Below, piece after piece: positions 1-10,356 of a stretch of 25,848 bases of DNA. This DNA is from Paraglomus occultum. Taxonomy: Eukaryota; Glomeromycota; Glomeromycetes; Paraglomerales; Paraglomeraceae. The stretch spans positions 1 through 25,848 of the forward strand of contig CAJVPJ010000410.1 of assembly GCA_910592205.1 (NCBI GenBank), written 5' to 3'. Under the pieces are notes generated by a model, which worked only from the letters and a program-made list of their open reading frames with translations, had not been told where the DNA came from and did no database searches. The position numbers and the translations under genes were made by a program. Position 1 is the stretch's first letter; each line of letters begins with the position of its first letter.

Positions 1-859
1 GTCTACCAATTTCCTTTGTTGTTCTGCTAATTTCGTATTTTTGTTGTAATAATTTCTCTCGGTCTTAGCTTTAACTAGGTGTTTTTTGAATTTTTTCAAT
101 AAATTTTTCGCTTCTTCTTCCTTGCGAGCATTGTATTGTAAGCCGTTCCGAAAATGTTGGCATGTTTCGCATAAATCCGTTCTTAGACTCACAATTTGAA
201 TATAAGGCGTTAATTGATGTCATAACTTGCGGAATGCGTCATATTTTAACAATTTCAACGTGCTATCGTTTTCGAGACCGGCAATAAAATCGCGATAGAC
301 TGACTTGTAACTCGTTTTCAGGTAATAGTGTAAGTGATTGGGTAATGCGATTGACATTTCTACCCGGACTTGGTAGTCCATAAATTTCCGCATAGTTTTC
401 GAAAAAATTCTTCACGGCAGTAGCAACGGTTATGTCAATGGTTATTTTGGTTTTCCATCGCGGTATTCGTTTTATGTTACCATGAACTCGCGATATTATA
501 CCATTCGTCGCTAGGTGATTTCTGACGTTTTCGAAATGGGTACGACCAATTCCTAACATATTGAGATACGTCTTCTGACAAAGTGGCGTATTACGATCTC
601 AATAATAAAAAGTTCATTTATTAGTACGCGTTTTCTTTTTAAGACGTCGGCTGGCAGTTATTTCCTCACCATTCATTGCTTTCAACTGGGCCATTAAAAA
701 TATATCTTGCTCAGATCTAGAGAGAGCTTGAAACGCCTCACGTAATTCGGCAAACCTCTCTCTCGGAATCATTTTCGAGCAACCACATTTGCAACCTACC
801 TTTAAGAAACGCACTGCTTTTTCATATTCAGTTGAACCATTATAAGTATAATTTTCCAT
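1..859 (-). pseudogene. decayed transposase-like gene, 5' part, runs off left edge
   Basis: The minus strand reads as one protein from an ATG at 857-859 down to base 1, but with breaks. Visible parts in order: a Cys cluster CKCGCS, a helical stretch ending in SRSEQDIFLMAQLK, then PLCQKTYLNMLGIG, a basic segment with RVHGN, a motif TDLCETCQHF near 150-180, and a charged coiled-coil-like tail at 1-120. This order (N-terminal Cys cluster, C-x-x-x-F/Y-L, RVHGN, DLCxxC, coiled coil) resembles a DDE-transposase-like family found in invertebrates and glomeromycete fungi; I cannot name the superfamily. In-frame TGA stops lie at 614-616, 599-601 and 220-222. The frame shifts by one base near 310, between ENE and YKSVYRDF. 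The gene is therefore dead as it stands. The DDE catalytic region, if any, would be outside the window. The coding nature is clear from continuous meaningful frames on both sides of each break; the family name is less certain. Confidence 0.7.
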
Positions 860-1165
860 ACACGGGTAATCCTATATATAGTTTTTATCATTTTGTAATT
901 TTTTTCACAGCATATTTGACATAAATTATTGAAAACGGTTTTGGTATTGTGTTCATCGACTAACTAATTTGAAGCATGTTTGTCTATCCTTTCTCTCAAG
1001 TGACTTGTGGAACATAATGCAGTAATGTGTTATAGATTTAGGCCAATTTATTATGCAAAAATGTCATTTTATGCAATCTAGCAGTTAACTTTACAAATTT
1101 AATTTGATAAGAATCTTATTCAACTTTCTTTTGATGAGAATTCTATTTGGAGTGTAGCAAAGTCT
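860..1165. other. gap between two decayed genes
   Basis: No gene seen. The stretch is AT-rich. A 12-base word agcatgtttgtc occurs near 973 and again near 1268 in the neighbouring pseudogene. No convincing terminal inverted repeat for the transposase relic was found by eye. Confidence 0.5.
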
Positions 1166-4100
1166 CTATGTACTACTGTGACTTTGCTTGTTTCTATTCT
1201 GCTTGTGCTTCTTTGCAGTCAATGAACTTTCTTCTTGCTCATCACTGACTTGTAACCTGCAAATTGTAGCATGTTTGTCACTTGCAGAATAATAGGTTTG
1301 AGTTGAGCACATGAAGAAATTACCTTTTCTTAGCACTCTCATAAACACAGGGTAACATATAATACAGAAAATGCCTGTCTTCTGGAGTGCAGAGTAGTGT
1401 TGCATCATTCCGTGCACAAAGAAGACTTTCAAGTATATTCCAGTGTTCGAATTTAAAGGAACCTAGACCACAGACGAAAAGCTGATTATCATTGCTAGAA
1501 TGCTCAGCTGTTTTGGATGTAGATGATCATGTAGTTGGTGTGCTATATTTGAAGGATTTAAGCTCAGGGGTGTCTTTATATGCCACTCCTACTCCTGCAA
1601 GAGAATAGACAGAATTTACTAAAATACTCTGTTTTCTGTAGAAATTGTTACTATTACTATATCAAATTTATGATCTCACCAATGTGAACATAAATGGCCA
1701 GATAATTATCCTTAATAATGTTAGCACAGTCTTCAGAGAAAGTAATCCTGGGCTCAAGCTGACATCCTGCTGCAAAGGTTTCCTCCATTTGGTTCTGCTT
1801 AACTTATAACTGCATAGTTTTTGACCTATGTATTGCATATTATAATTAGTTTTCTTCTTCATCTGAGGCAAAAATGTTCTGTAGATTGTAATCACACTAA
1901 CCTGTACCACTAATGCTCCTAAATGCTCCTTATCTGTCTTATGCCTAATAACTAGCCCAAATCTGAACCTTCTTGGTTGTTCTTAAAATGCATAGCACCA
2001 CATCAATCCCAAACACTATTGAGTGTTGATATGTCTGGTACTTCCATAAGTCCAATAAAATGGGTAAATCCTACTTCAAAGTCATTCAGGTAGGCCAAGC
2101 TCTTTTCTGGAAGCTCCTGTTCAAAAAGCTCTTGAAGAAAACTGAGAACTGGACGTCTGACTGAGAATGAAACCTTTACAAGGCAAATGGACAAAAATAA
2201 GCTGATGCAAATGACAACCAGAATAAAAATGCTTGACACAAACCTTATTACTGCTGTTTCTCTCCAAGCAGATCAATCAACACCATGCACTCAAGAATAA
2301 CAACCTCACAACCAGCTCCCCCTGGCTCCCTGCATCAAGAATTCCACTGAATTTGTTGACAGCATCCAATTCCATTAGTACCTCAAGCTCTACACCATTC
2401 TCTGATAGTACCTCCAGTGCAGCTTCGACCAATACAGGCTCAGATGGATAAGTTATCAAATGCTTCTTGCGATCATCATCAATGTGAATCAATGTTGCCA
2501 TATGCGACTTGACAAGATCAGGTGCAACACTCGAGATTGGGGAGATATATAAAGTGGCGATGCAAGCAATTATGGCAAGTGCTGCATTTCTTTTCATCTT
2601 AACATCCTAATCCTGGTTCCATTGATTCGTTCCCCCAAGAAGCTTAAACTTGGCAAGTCGTACAGTATTCCTAAATTTGTCTTGGTTTGTCTCCCAGGAC
2701 TCTGCTGACTGCCACCAAGAACCCCATAACGGTCGGCCAAACCGGACAATATCATGACCCGAACCGTTCTCACTGAGTGAAATATCAGTACTACAAAACC
2801 CATTTGATAATTGAGTGTGCAGTCATGGATATAAATGACAAAAAGACAAAAAAAAAGCTAACCTCAGGCAATCCATCGTGGCCAGGTAGATGAATGGTTT
2901 GTGGACATTACGGTTAAAGTCCCTCGCCTAAAAAACGGTTTGATGTCAAATTTCAGTTATTTATAGACTTATTATATGTAACAAAGTAAGGGTTTCCAAA
3001 AAGTAAATTGGAATCCAATTGTTAATACATACTGAAGGATCATGCTCGAGTTGAGGTGCCAAATTGGCGACCGAGGAATTCGTATCTGTCAAGAGACCGA
3101 TAACATAAGCTTTATATTTGAATAGGGCACGCCGAACTGCTCTAAACGCCTGATTTTTCTTAGTAGCATCCACTCGATCCTTCTTTTTAGCTACAAGATG
3201 GGTAAGAAGCGTGAATATTAATTGTGATAAGAACTGCTTTGCTCAGAAATTAGAGATAAATACATACAGAGGAGAGCAGAGGCTTCATCGATGAAAAGAA
3301 TTAGTTTTCGGCACCTCTTCCTTTCCACGATTGGCATCGACAGCATCCCAGAAATCTATGGCTTGTTGCTAAAAAAAAGTAGTATATATTTGTATTAATG
3401 CCTGGCAAGTAAAAGAATCACATTACCTGATCTTTCAACAATGCTTGTTGATATTTCTCTTGCGGTTGATTCTTGCGAAATTCTTCTCTTTTTTCGTGAA
3501 ACGTCGAGACGATCGATCGAATCCAGCCCAACGCCTCAACTTCGGCTTCATCTACGTCCTTTGCTTTATTTATGTTGCTCAGCATATTCACACTCTTCGG
3601 GGTGGCCGGAGGGTATCCAGTTGAGCCACTTTCGCGAAAACAGACATATACAAAGGGAAATTCGGCCGCAAGTTCACAGCCTGCCCTTGTCTTTCCATAC
3701 CCTGATGACTGGATGATAGCCAAGTAGTTGAAGTGGTCATCAGTATCTGCAACTTGGCTTATCCGTTGGCATAGTGCATGTAGATAGCCGACAGGATCTC
3801 GGAACGAGACGTTAAAGGCCCTCTCGAGTTCACGCGTTTGACTCGACCCTGACGTTTGTTGTACTAGGACATTTTGAGCTAGACATAAGTTTGGTTAATC
3901 AAAATCTAGTGCTTATTTCTACACAATACTTCAGGTTGAAACTGAAGTAAAGTAACGCAATAAACATTTCAGATTATAACAGCATTCGAACTATTCTCCT
4001 CCCAACGCACATGTTGTAATGCATTCGAACTATTCTTCCTCTGTTTCTCAATTTAACCCATAATGTCCCTTGTCTCCTCCGCCCTTTCAGACGAGTTTAC

Positions 4101-4389
4101 GTATAACCTAACATTTGCTAAGACTCTGCTCTATGTCCCAACCCCAACGCATGTCGTAATGCATTTCAACTATCCTCCCCAATAAACGTGTATTCATTGC
4201 TTGCTTACCTTGTTGTTCTTGGTATGCCTTAATGATGTCATTATCCGTGGCATTTCTGTTCTTCTTTATATATGAACCGATAAACAAATCAGGAACATCG
4301 TTCAAGGTAAGTTGCGGGTCCATGTTGTCAAGTATGAGAATGATAACAAAAGAGTCGCGATCTAGCTCTGCGCCGCCCAACTCAGCCAT
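1166..4389 (-). pseudogene. decayed P-loop NTPase-like gene of a fungal Crinkler-associated type
   Basis: Exons read on the minus strand: 4389-4209 (MAELGGAELDRDSF...), 3878-3427, 3368-3268, 3190-3033, 2927-2863, 2790 to about 2280, from 2173 on, then one ending at 1680, 1594-1324 and 1256-1166 (ends TAG). Most are joined by good GT-AG introns with matching phase. Motifs: Walker-A-like SSGYGKTR (about 3688-3711), YVCFRESGSTGYPP, Walker-B-like LILFIDEAS (3281-3304), a VIGLLTDTNSS segment, PFIYLATMD, FGRPLWG, YPSEPVLVEAA and LFVCGLG near the end. This series matches a P-loop family abundant in arbuscular mycorrhizal and some other fungi, often linked to Crinkler-type N-termini; its biochemical role is not established. 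Breaks: one extra A in the run 3305-3308 shifts the frame just before Walker B; stops at 2607-2609 (TAG), 2003-2005 (TGA) and 1527-1529 (TGA); further frame changes near 1970 and between 1750 and 1900. The first break alone could be a base-calling error, but together they indicate a pseudogene. The exon joint near 2280-2173 could not be resolved. Confidence 0.75.
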
Positions 4390-5168
4390 GTTTATACGTT
4401 TTACTTACACAAACATGTGATACTTCTCGCACCGAATCAACTATAGTTACCCGGGTCTACCCAATTTTTAAGCGCTTTAATCGTTTTTCTCGAGAATTTT
4501 TGTTGGTGAAGGCCTTTTAGAATAAAAGCAATGGTGCTTTTTCTTTCGCGCGATTTGTGGAATTTTATAACCACTTTGTTAAATAAAACTGAGTCCAGCT
4601 CAGAGATTTCAAAATCTTTCCACAAGTATTTTTTTAACAAGTATTTTCGCTCACAGAGCAGTTGTCTGGTTTGGGATTTTAATTTGATTGATATTGGTGC
4701 TTTGAGCATTTGAGTTACAGGGTTGATTAGCCGTGAGCAAAGGACCGAAGATAAATCCGATCAACAACCCAAAAATGAATCGATAGTGAAATCAAACATG
4801 TTTTTTGTTTGCTTTTTTTATAGGTTGAATTGTTTGCAATATTGATGTTGGAAAGATTTTGTGATTTGATTTTCCTAAGACGAAAACGAGTGCGGGTCGT
4901 GTTATTTTATAATAAGCTCATCAGGTGCCGATCAGTATTTATAGACTACTAGTTGTGCTTGGCGTTTTTTGGATTAATGGTTGTATATTGCGAACGACTT
5001 AGTTGGAGAGATACCGTATAAAAATTCTGCTCTTGCTCCTCGGCAGAATTGTACAGTATTATGCTTATTAATAATATTATGTGAACCGATTCACATGATC
5101 AATTTCATTATGATTGACGGATCGGCATACCCAACTTTTCTACTCTATCCAACAATACCGTATCAAAA
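4390..5168. other. divergent upstream region between P-loop pseudogene and WDR70
   Basis: This separates the starts of two oppositely oriented genes and presumably held both promoters. A minus-strand open frame at 4437-4709 encodes a basic, unrecognised peptide (starts MLKAPISIKLKSQ). It could be a lost upstream exon of the P-loop gene, but no family motif supports it and the plus strand is also open there (4531-4713). I see no other feature. Confidence 0.4.
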
Positions 5169-8103
5169 ATGTCTCTTGTGCGTACGTTTTAGTTCTTTGT
5201 TCACGCAATTTCTACCTGCTCATTCATATCATTTTCTTTGCTCGTACAAGTAGTTCGGTAAAGACGATGAATTATCAAGATATTTGCCCAAGTCATTTGG
5301 TTTTACTTCCAAGTCGAACAGATCCGAAAGTAATGACGAGGAAGAAGCGGAAGATCATGAAGCTACAAAACTGAGGGCGATGTTACCTACCTCATTTGGG
5401 TTACAGAAGAAGACTGCAATAACAACTGATGCTTTTGAGAAAACAAGGCGGAAGGAAGGTGATGTATGTAATGTGTTTAGTGAAATGAATGAATTCCTGC
5501 AGGATTGTTTGTGTTTTTTTTTTTGGACCGTATCTCGAAATACGCCAGTCCCAAGATATGAGAAAGACATGCGTATTCTGATCATGTTCCTATTGATTAC
5601 CATTATTCAGAAAGCGCATGTAAAACAAGAAATTACAGAGCCTGAGAGTAAACGCATAAAAGATGAAAGTGGGCAGCCTTCCCCTGCAAAACGCCCTATC
5701 AAATTGGAGGAAGATTATGAGACAGATTCGGATGACAACGAGAGTTTGGACGACGAAGAAACATTTGACACTTTGCCTATTTCTCATGAGATAAAATTAC
5801 ATGATCATTCCAAGGTGAGCTGATCTTGTCATTTGCTAAGGAATTGATGAATACGGTTAGAATTTTGGGTTAAAACGATCATGCTGAATAGTTTGTGAGG
5901 TATGGTAGTATTACGCTCACTAAACCTTGCTTTAATATCCCATATCATTTCATGATACTCATACTTTTTATAGACTGTCTCGGCATTAACTCTGGATCCC
6001 TCTGGAGCTCGTCTGATTAGCGGAGGGTACGATTTCGATACAAAATTCTGGGATTTTGCTGGTATGGATGCATCACTTCGTCCATTTAGAAGCATCAGAC
6101 CGTGTGGGGATCACCAGGTGTGTATGCTCGTGGAACTAGGATTTCCTGAATTTGACTGCAATTATTTATACATTATTTTGTACTATGCAAGATTCATCAT
6201 CTAGAATATAGTATCAGTGGTGACTCGTTTTTGATAATATCGGGGTCAGCAAGAGCCAAGTTGTATGATCGTGATGGAATTGAAATGTAAGTGGAAAAAA
6301 AGTCTATTTTCGTTGTTGAATATAAATGACAAACGCGTCTTTTTCTAGTGAAGAATATGTCAAAGGAGATCCGTACATAAGAGACATGAGAAATACAGTG
6401 TAAGTAACTACAGAACGAGTATTCGATATTGGCATTTTCCTATAATAAATGTTTTCTATTTCCCTGATTCAGCGGTCATATTGCGTCTTTGACTTCGGGC
6501 GGATGGCACCCACATGATAAACAAACATTCTTCACAGCATCAGCCGACAGTACGATAAGGTGATTATAACAGATCCAAGAAATACATGCTTGCTCTGTAA
6601 TTATTATTAACATAATAGAACGATATTATAGAATTTGGGATGTTGAAAATAAGCGCAAGCAAAAACAAATTATTGTATATAAATCAAAGGAGAGGGGCGG
6701 AAGATCGTCCGTGACAGCAGTAACAATGAGCCATGACGCCAAGCTTATTGCCGGAGGTAGGTGTCGAGTTGACATGCATTAGAAACGGGCGAAAGATAGA
6801 ATACTATATTGAATTTAACATGAATCTATGGTGTGAATCAGCTGCACAAGACGGACAGCTCTGCGTATGGCCTGTGAATGGACCATATTTACGGCCATCT
6901 CATGTAAGTATAACAAATGCTGACTAATTACTAGTTATTGGATAGTTAAAATTATCTCAACAATAACTTAATACCTTTAATGCTAGTCGATTGAAAAGGC
7001 ACACCTGCCATACTCGGAGACGTCGTGTATTCTTTTCTCACGAAATAATTGGACGATGGTTACAAGAGGAGGCGATGACACCGTGAAGGGTGAGTAGAAG
7101 GGTAGAGGCAAATAGGGTGGATAAGAAGAGATTGTTTTCGCAACTAGGGTGCTCGCTAAAGCTCAGAGGAAGAGTTTGGTCACGTTGTGCTAACATGTCT
7201 TCGTCAATCGCTTAGTATGGGACACACGTAATTTCAAAAAAGCGGTGTCTCAGGTGAACGACTTACCCACACTCAACCCGGAAACAAACATAATCTTCAG
7301 TCCAGACGAGCGCTTGCTTCTTACCGGGACAGCTACCAAGAAAGGGGCTGGTTATGGCAAGCTAGTAATGCTTGACAAAGATTCTCTCCAACCCGTCCGC
7401 ACAATGAACATCACACAATCGAGCGTTGTCCGTGTTCTTTGGCACTCTAAAATAAATCAAATAATAACTGGTAGTGCCGACGGTTCGGTACACGTTTTTT
7501 ATGACCCGAATACTAGCGTGCGCGGCGCAAAACTATGTGTCTCGAGGGCACCCAAGAAGAGAGCTGTAGACGATTACGATCTCGCGAGACCTATCATTGC
7601 GCCACATTCGCTTAGTCTTTTCAGAGATGATAGGCCCAAAACGACAAAACGAAAGAGAGAAAAGGATAGGAAAGATCCTGCTGCTTCGAGGAGACCAGGT
7701 AATATATGGCATATTTTGGTATCTTGAAATAAATTATTATATTAACATGTACGTGTCAATGTCCCATTAGATCTCCCGGTTAGTGGGCCCGGTAAAGGTG
7801 GGAAGATTGGTAGTAGTTTGACTCAGCACATAATGAAAGAACTAATCAAAGACACTACGAGAGGTAGGCGTTCGTGCAAGCTGTCATATACAAAATGACT
7901 TCTTCGGATACTTTTTTTATTTGACCGTTAATGTTTATGTCATTTTAGATGAGGATCCACGTGAAGTTCTTCTCAGATATGCCCAAATATCAGAAGAGGA
8001 TCCAAAATGGGTGGGAAAGGCATACGAGAGAACACAACCGAAAAAAATACTTGCAGAAACAACTGGAGAGGAGGATCAAGAAGAAGTAAAACGACGACGA
8101 TAG
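5169..8103 (+). CDS. wdr70: WD repeat-containing protein 70 homologue
   Basis: Thirteen exons: 5169-5177, 5254-5463, 5611-5814, 5974-6117, 6192-6286, 6349-6399, 6473-6559, 6632-6756, 6842-6903, 6987-7089, 7216-7698, 7771-7863, 7949-8103. They sum to 1821 bases, giving 606 residues; animal WDR70 is about 650. The N-terminus is acidic and has two LP(K/T)SFG motifs. The WD-repeat body starts after DTLPISHEIKLH with VSALTLDPSGARLISGGYD and FWDFAGMDAS, very close to WDR70 of other eukaryotes. Later landmarks are SGSARAKLYDRDG, SGGWHP, TRGGDDTVKVWDTR, SVVRVLWHSKINQI, YDPNTSVRGAKLCV, the basic KRKREKDRKDP and a C-terminal SGPGKGGKIG plus DPREVLLRYA segment. WDR70 is a nuclear WD protein; in fission yeast and human it is tied to CRL4 ubiquitin ligase and histone H2B ubiquitylation at DNA breaks (established knowledge). 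The 9-base first exon is inferred: no in-frame ATG lies in exon 2, and MSL joins in phase. All other exons are well supported. Confidence 0.93.
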
Positions 8104-8119
8104 TTTTGTATATCATATG

Positions 8120-8137
8120 ACGCGTAATATAACGCGT
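8120..8137. promoter_or_regulatory. paired ACGCGT boxes (MCB-like) upstream of APC/C activator
   Basis: Two perfect ACGCGT hexamers at 8120-8125 and 8132-8137 are separated by six bases. They lie just after the WDR70 stop and about 235-250 bases before the ATG of the Cdc20/Cdh1-like gene. ACGCGT is the Mlu I cell-cycle box bound by MBF (Mbp1/Swi6-type) factors in ascomycete yeasts. Function here is inferred. The rest of 8104-8371 is AT-rich and must hold the WDR70 3' end and the next promoter. Confidence 0.5.
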
Positions 8138-8371
8138 CTGTATGGTTTTGCATCTTTTTACCTGCAATTCAGAACTTCTGAGATTGAATCTGGGCGGCGG
8201 GTTATGTAGCTACTTATGCACGTAACACGTATATAAAAAAACAATATATTCCTTCACACTCGATTTTTCAATTCTTTCACACTCTTCTGTTATAATCAAA
8301 AAAGAAATAATAATAGATAGACTATAAATATATTCTGAACAACGTCTAATAAACAATCTAATCACGTACAA

Positions 8372-10356
8372 ATGGATCACTATACCTTTATTAAGCGTGA
8401 CGCTGAATACACATCACTTGACGAATGCGCTAATGACACAACCTACACCGATAGGTACGTGTGCATAGTAAACAAACATAACAAGCGAGCAGCGGAATGT
8501 TTAACTTACTGACTAGTCAACTAACAATAACTTTTGAAATTACCTTACGCACATGTCGCACTTTCTTTAGATTCATCCCACTTCATTCTTCCGACTTATC
8601 TGTAACCTTCGCTTTCCATCAACCGCCAATATCTTCCGAACGTCTATCCACTAAAAGACGCCGTGGCAGTTCTTTGTCTCCTATTCAACAGATCAATAAC
8701 AATGGCGATGAATTCCGTCGAGCTGTAATCGTTCAGGCTATGCTTCCGCGCAATGAAGATTATTTTAGCAGGAGGTTATTCAAATTTAGGGCGAAAGAGA
8801 GACGAATCAACATCATCGATACGCCCGAGAGGGATGCCTACTCATTGACACCGTTTCCATGGAATGTAGAAAAACTGTTGCGGAGACCGTTAAAGAAACA
8901 AAGAAATATTAGTCCTATGCCCTATCAAATGCTTGCATTCTGTGATCAACTGGGCTTAAAGGTATAAGACAATAACGCATTTTATGGAGAGAAAGAGGAA
9001 ACGCGTATCAATACGCGTAACAAGTCACTTTAACCTTCCCATTGTTCTAACATTATAATTTTTACAGGATGACTTTTACATGAACATTCTTGACTGGTCA
9101 TCAGACGATGTACTGAGCATTGGTATAGATTCCAGCGTATACTTGTGGTCGAAAAGCACGACTCAGGTGAGATGTTACTAATCGAATATATATCAGAAAA
9201 AGTTTTACCATTGTATAATCGTGTCCATAGATGACTCGCTTATGTGAATTAGAAGCATCAAATAAAATTACTTCAGTCAATTGGATTAAAAAGGCAAGCA
9301 TAGGTGCAGGAAAATCCGGGGCAGTGAAAATCTGTGATACTTATGTTTGATTTTCTCTAAAGGGGCAAACCCTGGCCGTTGGTACCGCGGATGGGTTGGT
9401 GCAGCTCTGGGATGCTCGTACTTCTCAACTGATAAAGAGTATGAAGACGCATCAGGGACGAGTGGGTAAGAAACAAAGAAAGAAAGAAAGAAAGAAAGAC
9501 GTGTTGTCTGTCCTTCAAAAGTCGCATGCAAACCGCTGATATGTACACTGCCTCAGGTTGTCTTGCATGGAATGAGAGTGTAATAACCTCAGGAAGTAAC
9601 GATCGATTTATTGTTCATAGTGATAAGAGATCACCTGCCGACTGTTTCAGAATACTACCTGGTCATTGCTCAGAGGTGTGCTCGGCAACGAATTCTGTTT
9701 GTCTTTTAGGAACCGTGGCAACATACGGAACGCAAATGACAACTGGATAACATACGACATTCACAACTATTTATATTTCCATCCCTCCCGCTCTCCCCTC
9801 TCTCCCCCAGGTATGCGGCCTAGAATGGAATCTCGAAGGTACCCATCTATCTAGTGGCGGCAATGCAGGAGAACTTTTCATATGGAACCGCACAAACCCC
9901 ACGCGCATCTACTCTCTCACTCATCACAAAGCAGCCGTCCGTGCCCTTTCATGGAGCCCACACACGCACAACGTGCTTGCCAGTGGCGGCGGTCATCTCG
10001 ATCGTAAAATCTGTTTCTGGAATACAGCAGACGGCAGATTGATCGGTAGTCATAACGCAAAAGCGCAAGTATGTAACATCGAATGGTCAAAAAGCGAGAA
10101 TGAACTAGTGTCATCGCATGGATGGTGGAAGAACAGCATCGTCGTGTGGAAATATCCAGACATGGAGAAAATTATCACGTTGAAGGGGCATACGTATCGC
10201 GTGTTGTATCTTGCCATGTCACCAAATGGGGAGGATATTGTTACCGGCGCTGGTGGCGATGATAATACATTGAGATTCTGGAAGGTGTTTGATACTATCA
10301 AGAACGTGTGGAAGGAAAAGGTATCCTGTTTGAAAGGCAGTGAACTAATAAGGTGA
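8372..10356 (+). CDS. Cdc20/Cdh1 (Fizzy) family activator of the anaphase-promoting complex
   Basis: Seven exons: 8372-8454, 8571-8961, 9068-9166, 9231-9293, 9363-9465, 9557-9675, 9811-10356; total 1404 bases, 467 residues. The protein would recruit substrates to the APC/C ubiquitin ligase during mitosis and G1. Evidence: a C-box-like DRFIP at residues 27-31 (spliced across exons 1 and 2), a basic middle region, then DDFYMNILDWSS at 159 opening a seven-bladed WD40 propeller with TLAVGTADGLVQLWD, SGSNDRFIVHSD, LSSGGNAGELFIWN, LASGGGHLDRKICFWN and VTGAGGDDNTLRFW. The last two residues are Ile-Arg, the IR tail that docks on Cdc27. DDFY and the IR tail favour Cdh1/Fzr over Cdc20, but the protein is divergent, so I leave the symbol empty. 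Odd points: the C-box has His at residue 33 where Arg is usual, and intron 4 uses a GC donor. It sits head-to-tail behind WDR70. Confidence 0.92.
9001..9018. promoter_or_regulatory. second pair of ACGCGT boxes, in intron 2 of the APC/C activator
   Basis: ACGCGT occurs at 9001-9006 and 9013-9018, again with exactly six bases between. The pair lies inside the intron 8962-9067. The same arrangement is found 5' of the gene at 8120-8137. Whether either pair is bound is unknown. Confidence 0.4.
9294..9362 (+). other. GC-AG intron in the Cdc20/Cdh1-like gene
   Basis: Exon 4 must end ATT-AAA-AAG at 9293 and exon 5 must start GGG-CAA-ACC at 9363 to give the WD-blade sequence NWIKKGQTLAVGT. The intron then begins gcaagc and ends ctctaaag. 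The only nearby GT donor (at 9303) would put exon 5 out of frame. The donor context AAG-gcaagc fits the usual strong consensus of GC donors. Confidence 0.75.
9475..9498 (+). repeat. (AAAG)6 microsatellite
   Basis: Six perfect AAAG units lie inside intron 5 of the APC/C activator gene, right after the donor site. The tract is purine-only and likely variable in length between isolates. Confidence 0.9.

Noticed and set aside
1166-1432. Minus-strand open frame as a separate small gene
   Set aside because: Its two halves belong to the last two exons of the P-loop pseudogene, joined across an intron at 1323-1257.
2233-2451. Plus-strand open frame with Ser/Thr-rich peptide
   Set aside because: It is the antisense shadow of a conserved exon of the P-loop pseudogene, which carries clear motifs (YPSEPVLVEAA) on the minus strand.
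4437-4709. Minus-strand open frame as an extra 5' exon of the P-loop gene
   Set aside because: No family motif, no convincing junction to the ATG exon at 4389, and the opposite strand is open as well; kept only as a note in the spacer entry.
9286-9548. Minus-strand open frames with poly-Phe/Leu/Ser runs
   Set aside because: They are antisense to the AAAG microsatellite and to exon 5 of the APC/C activator.
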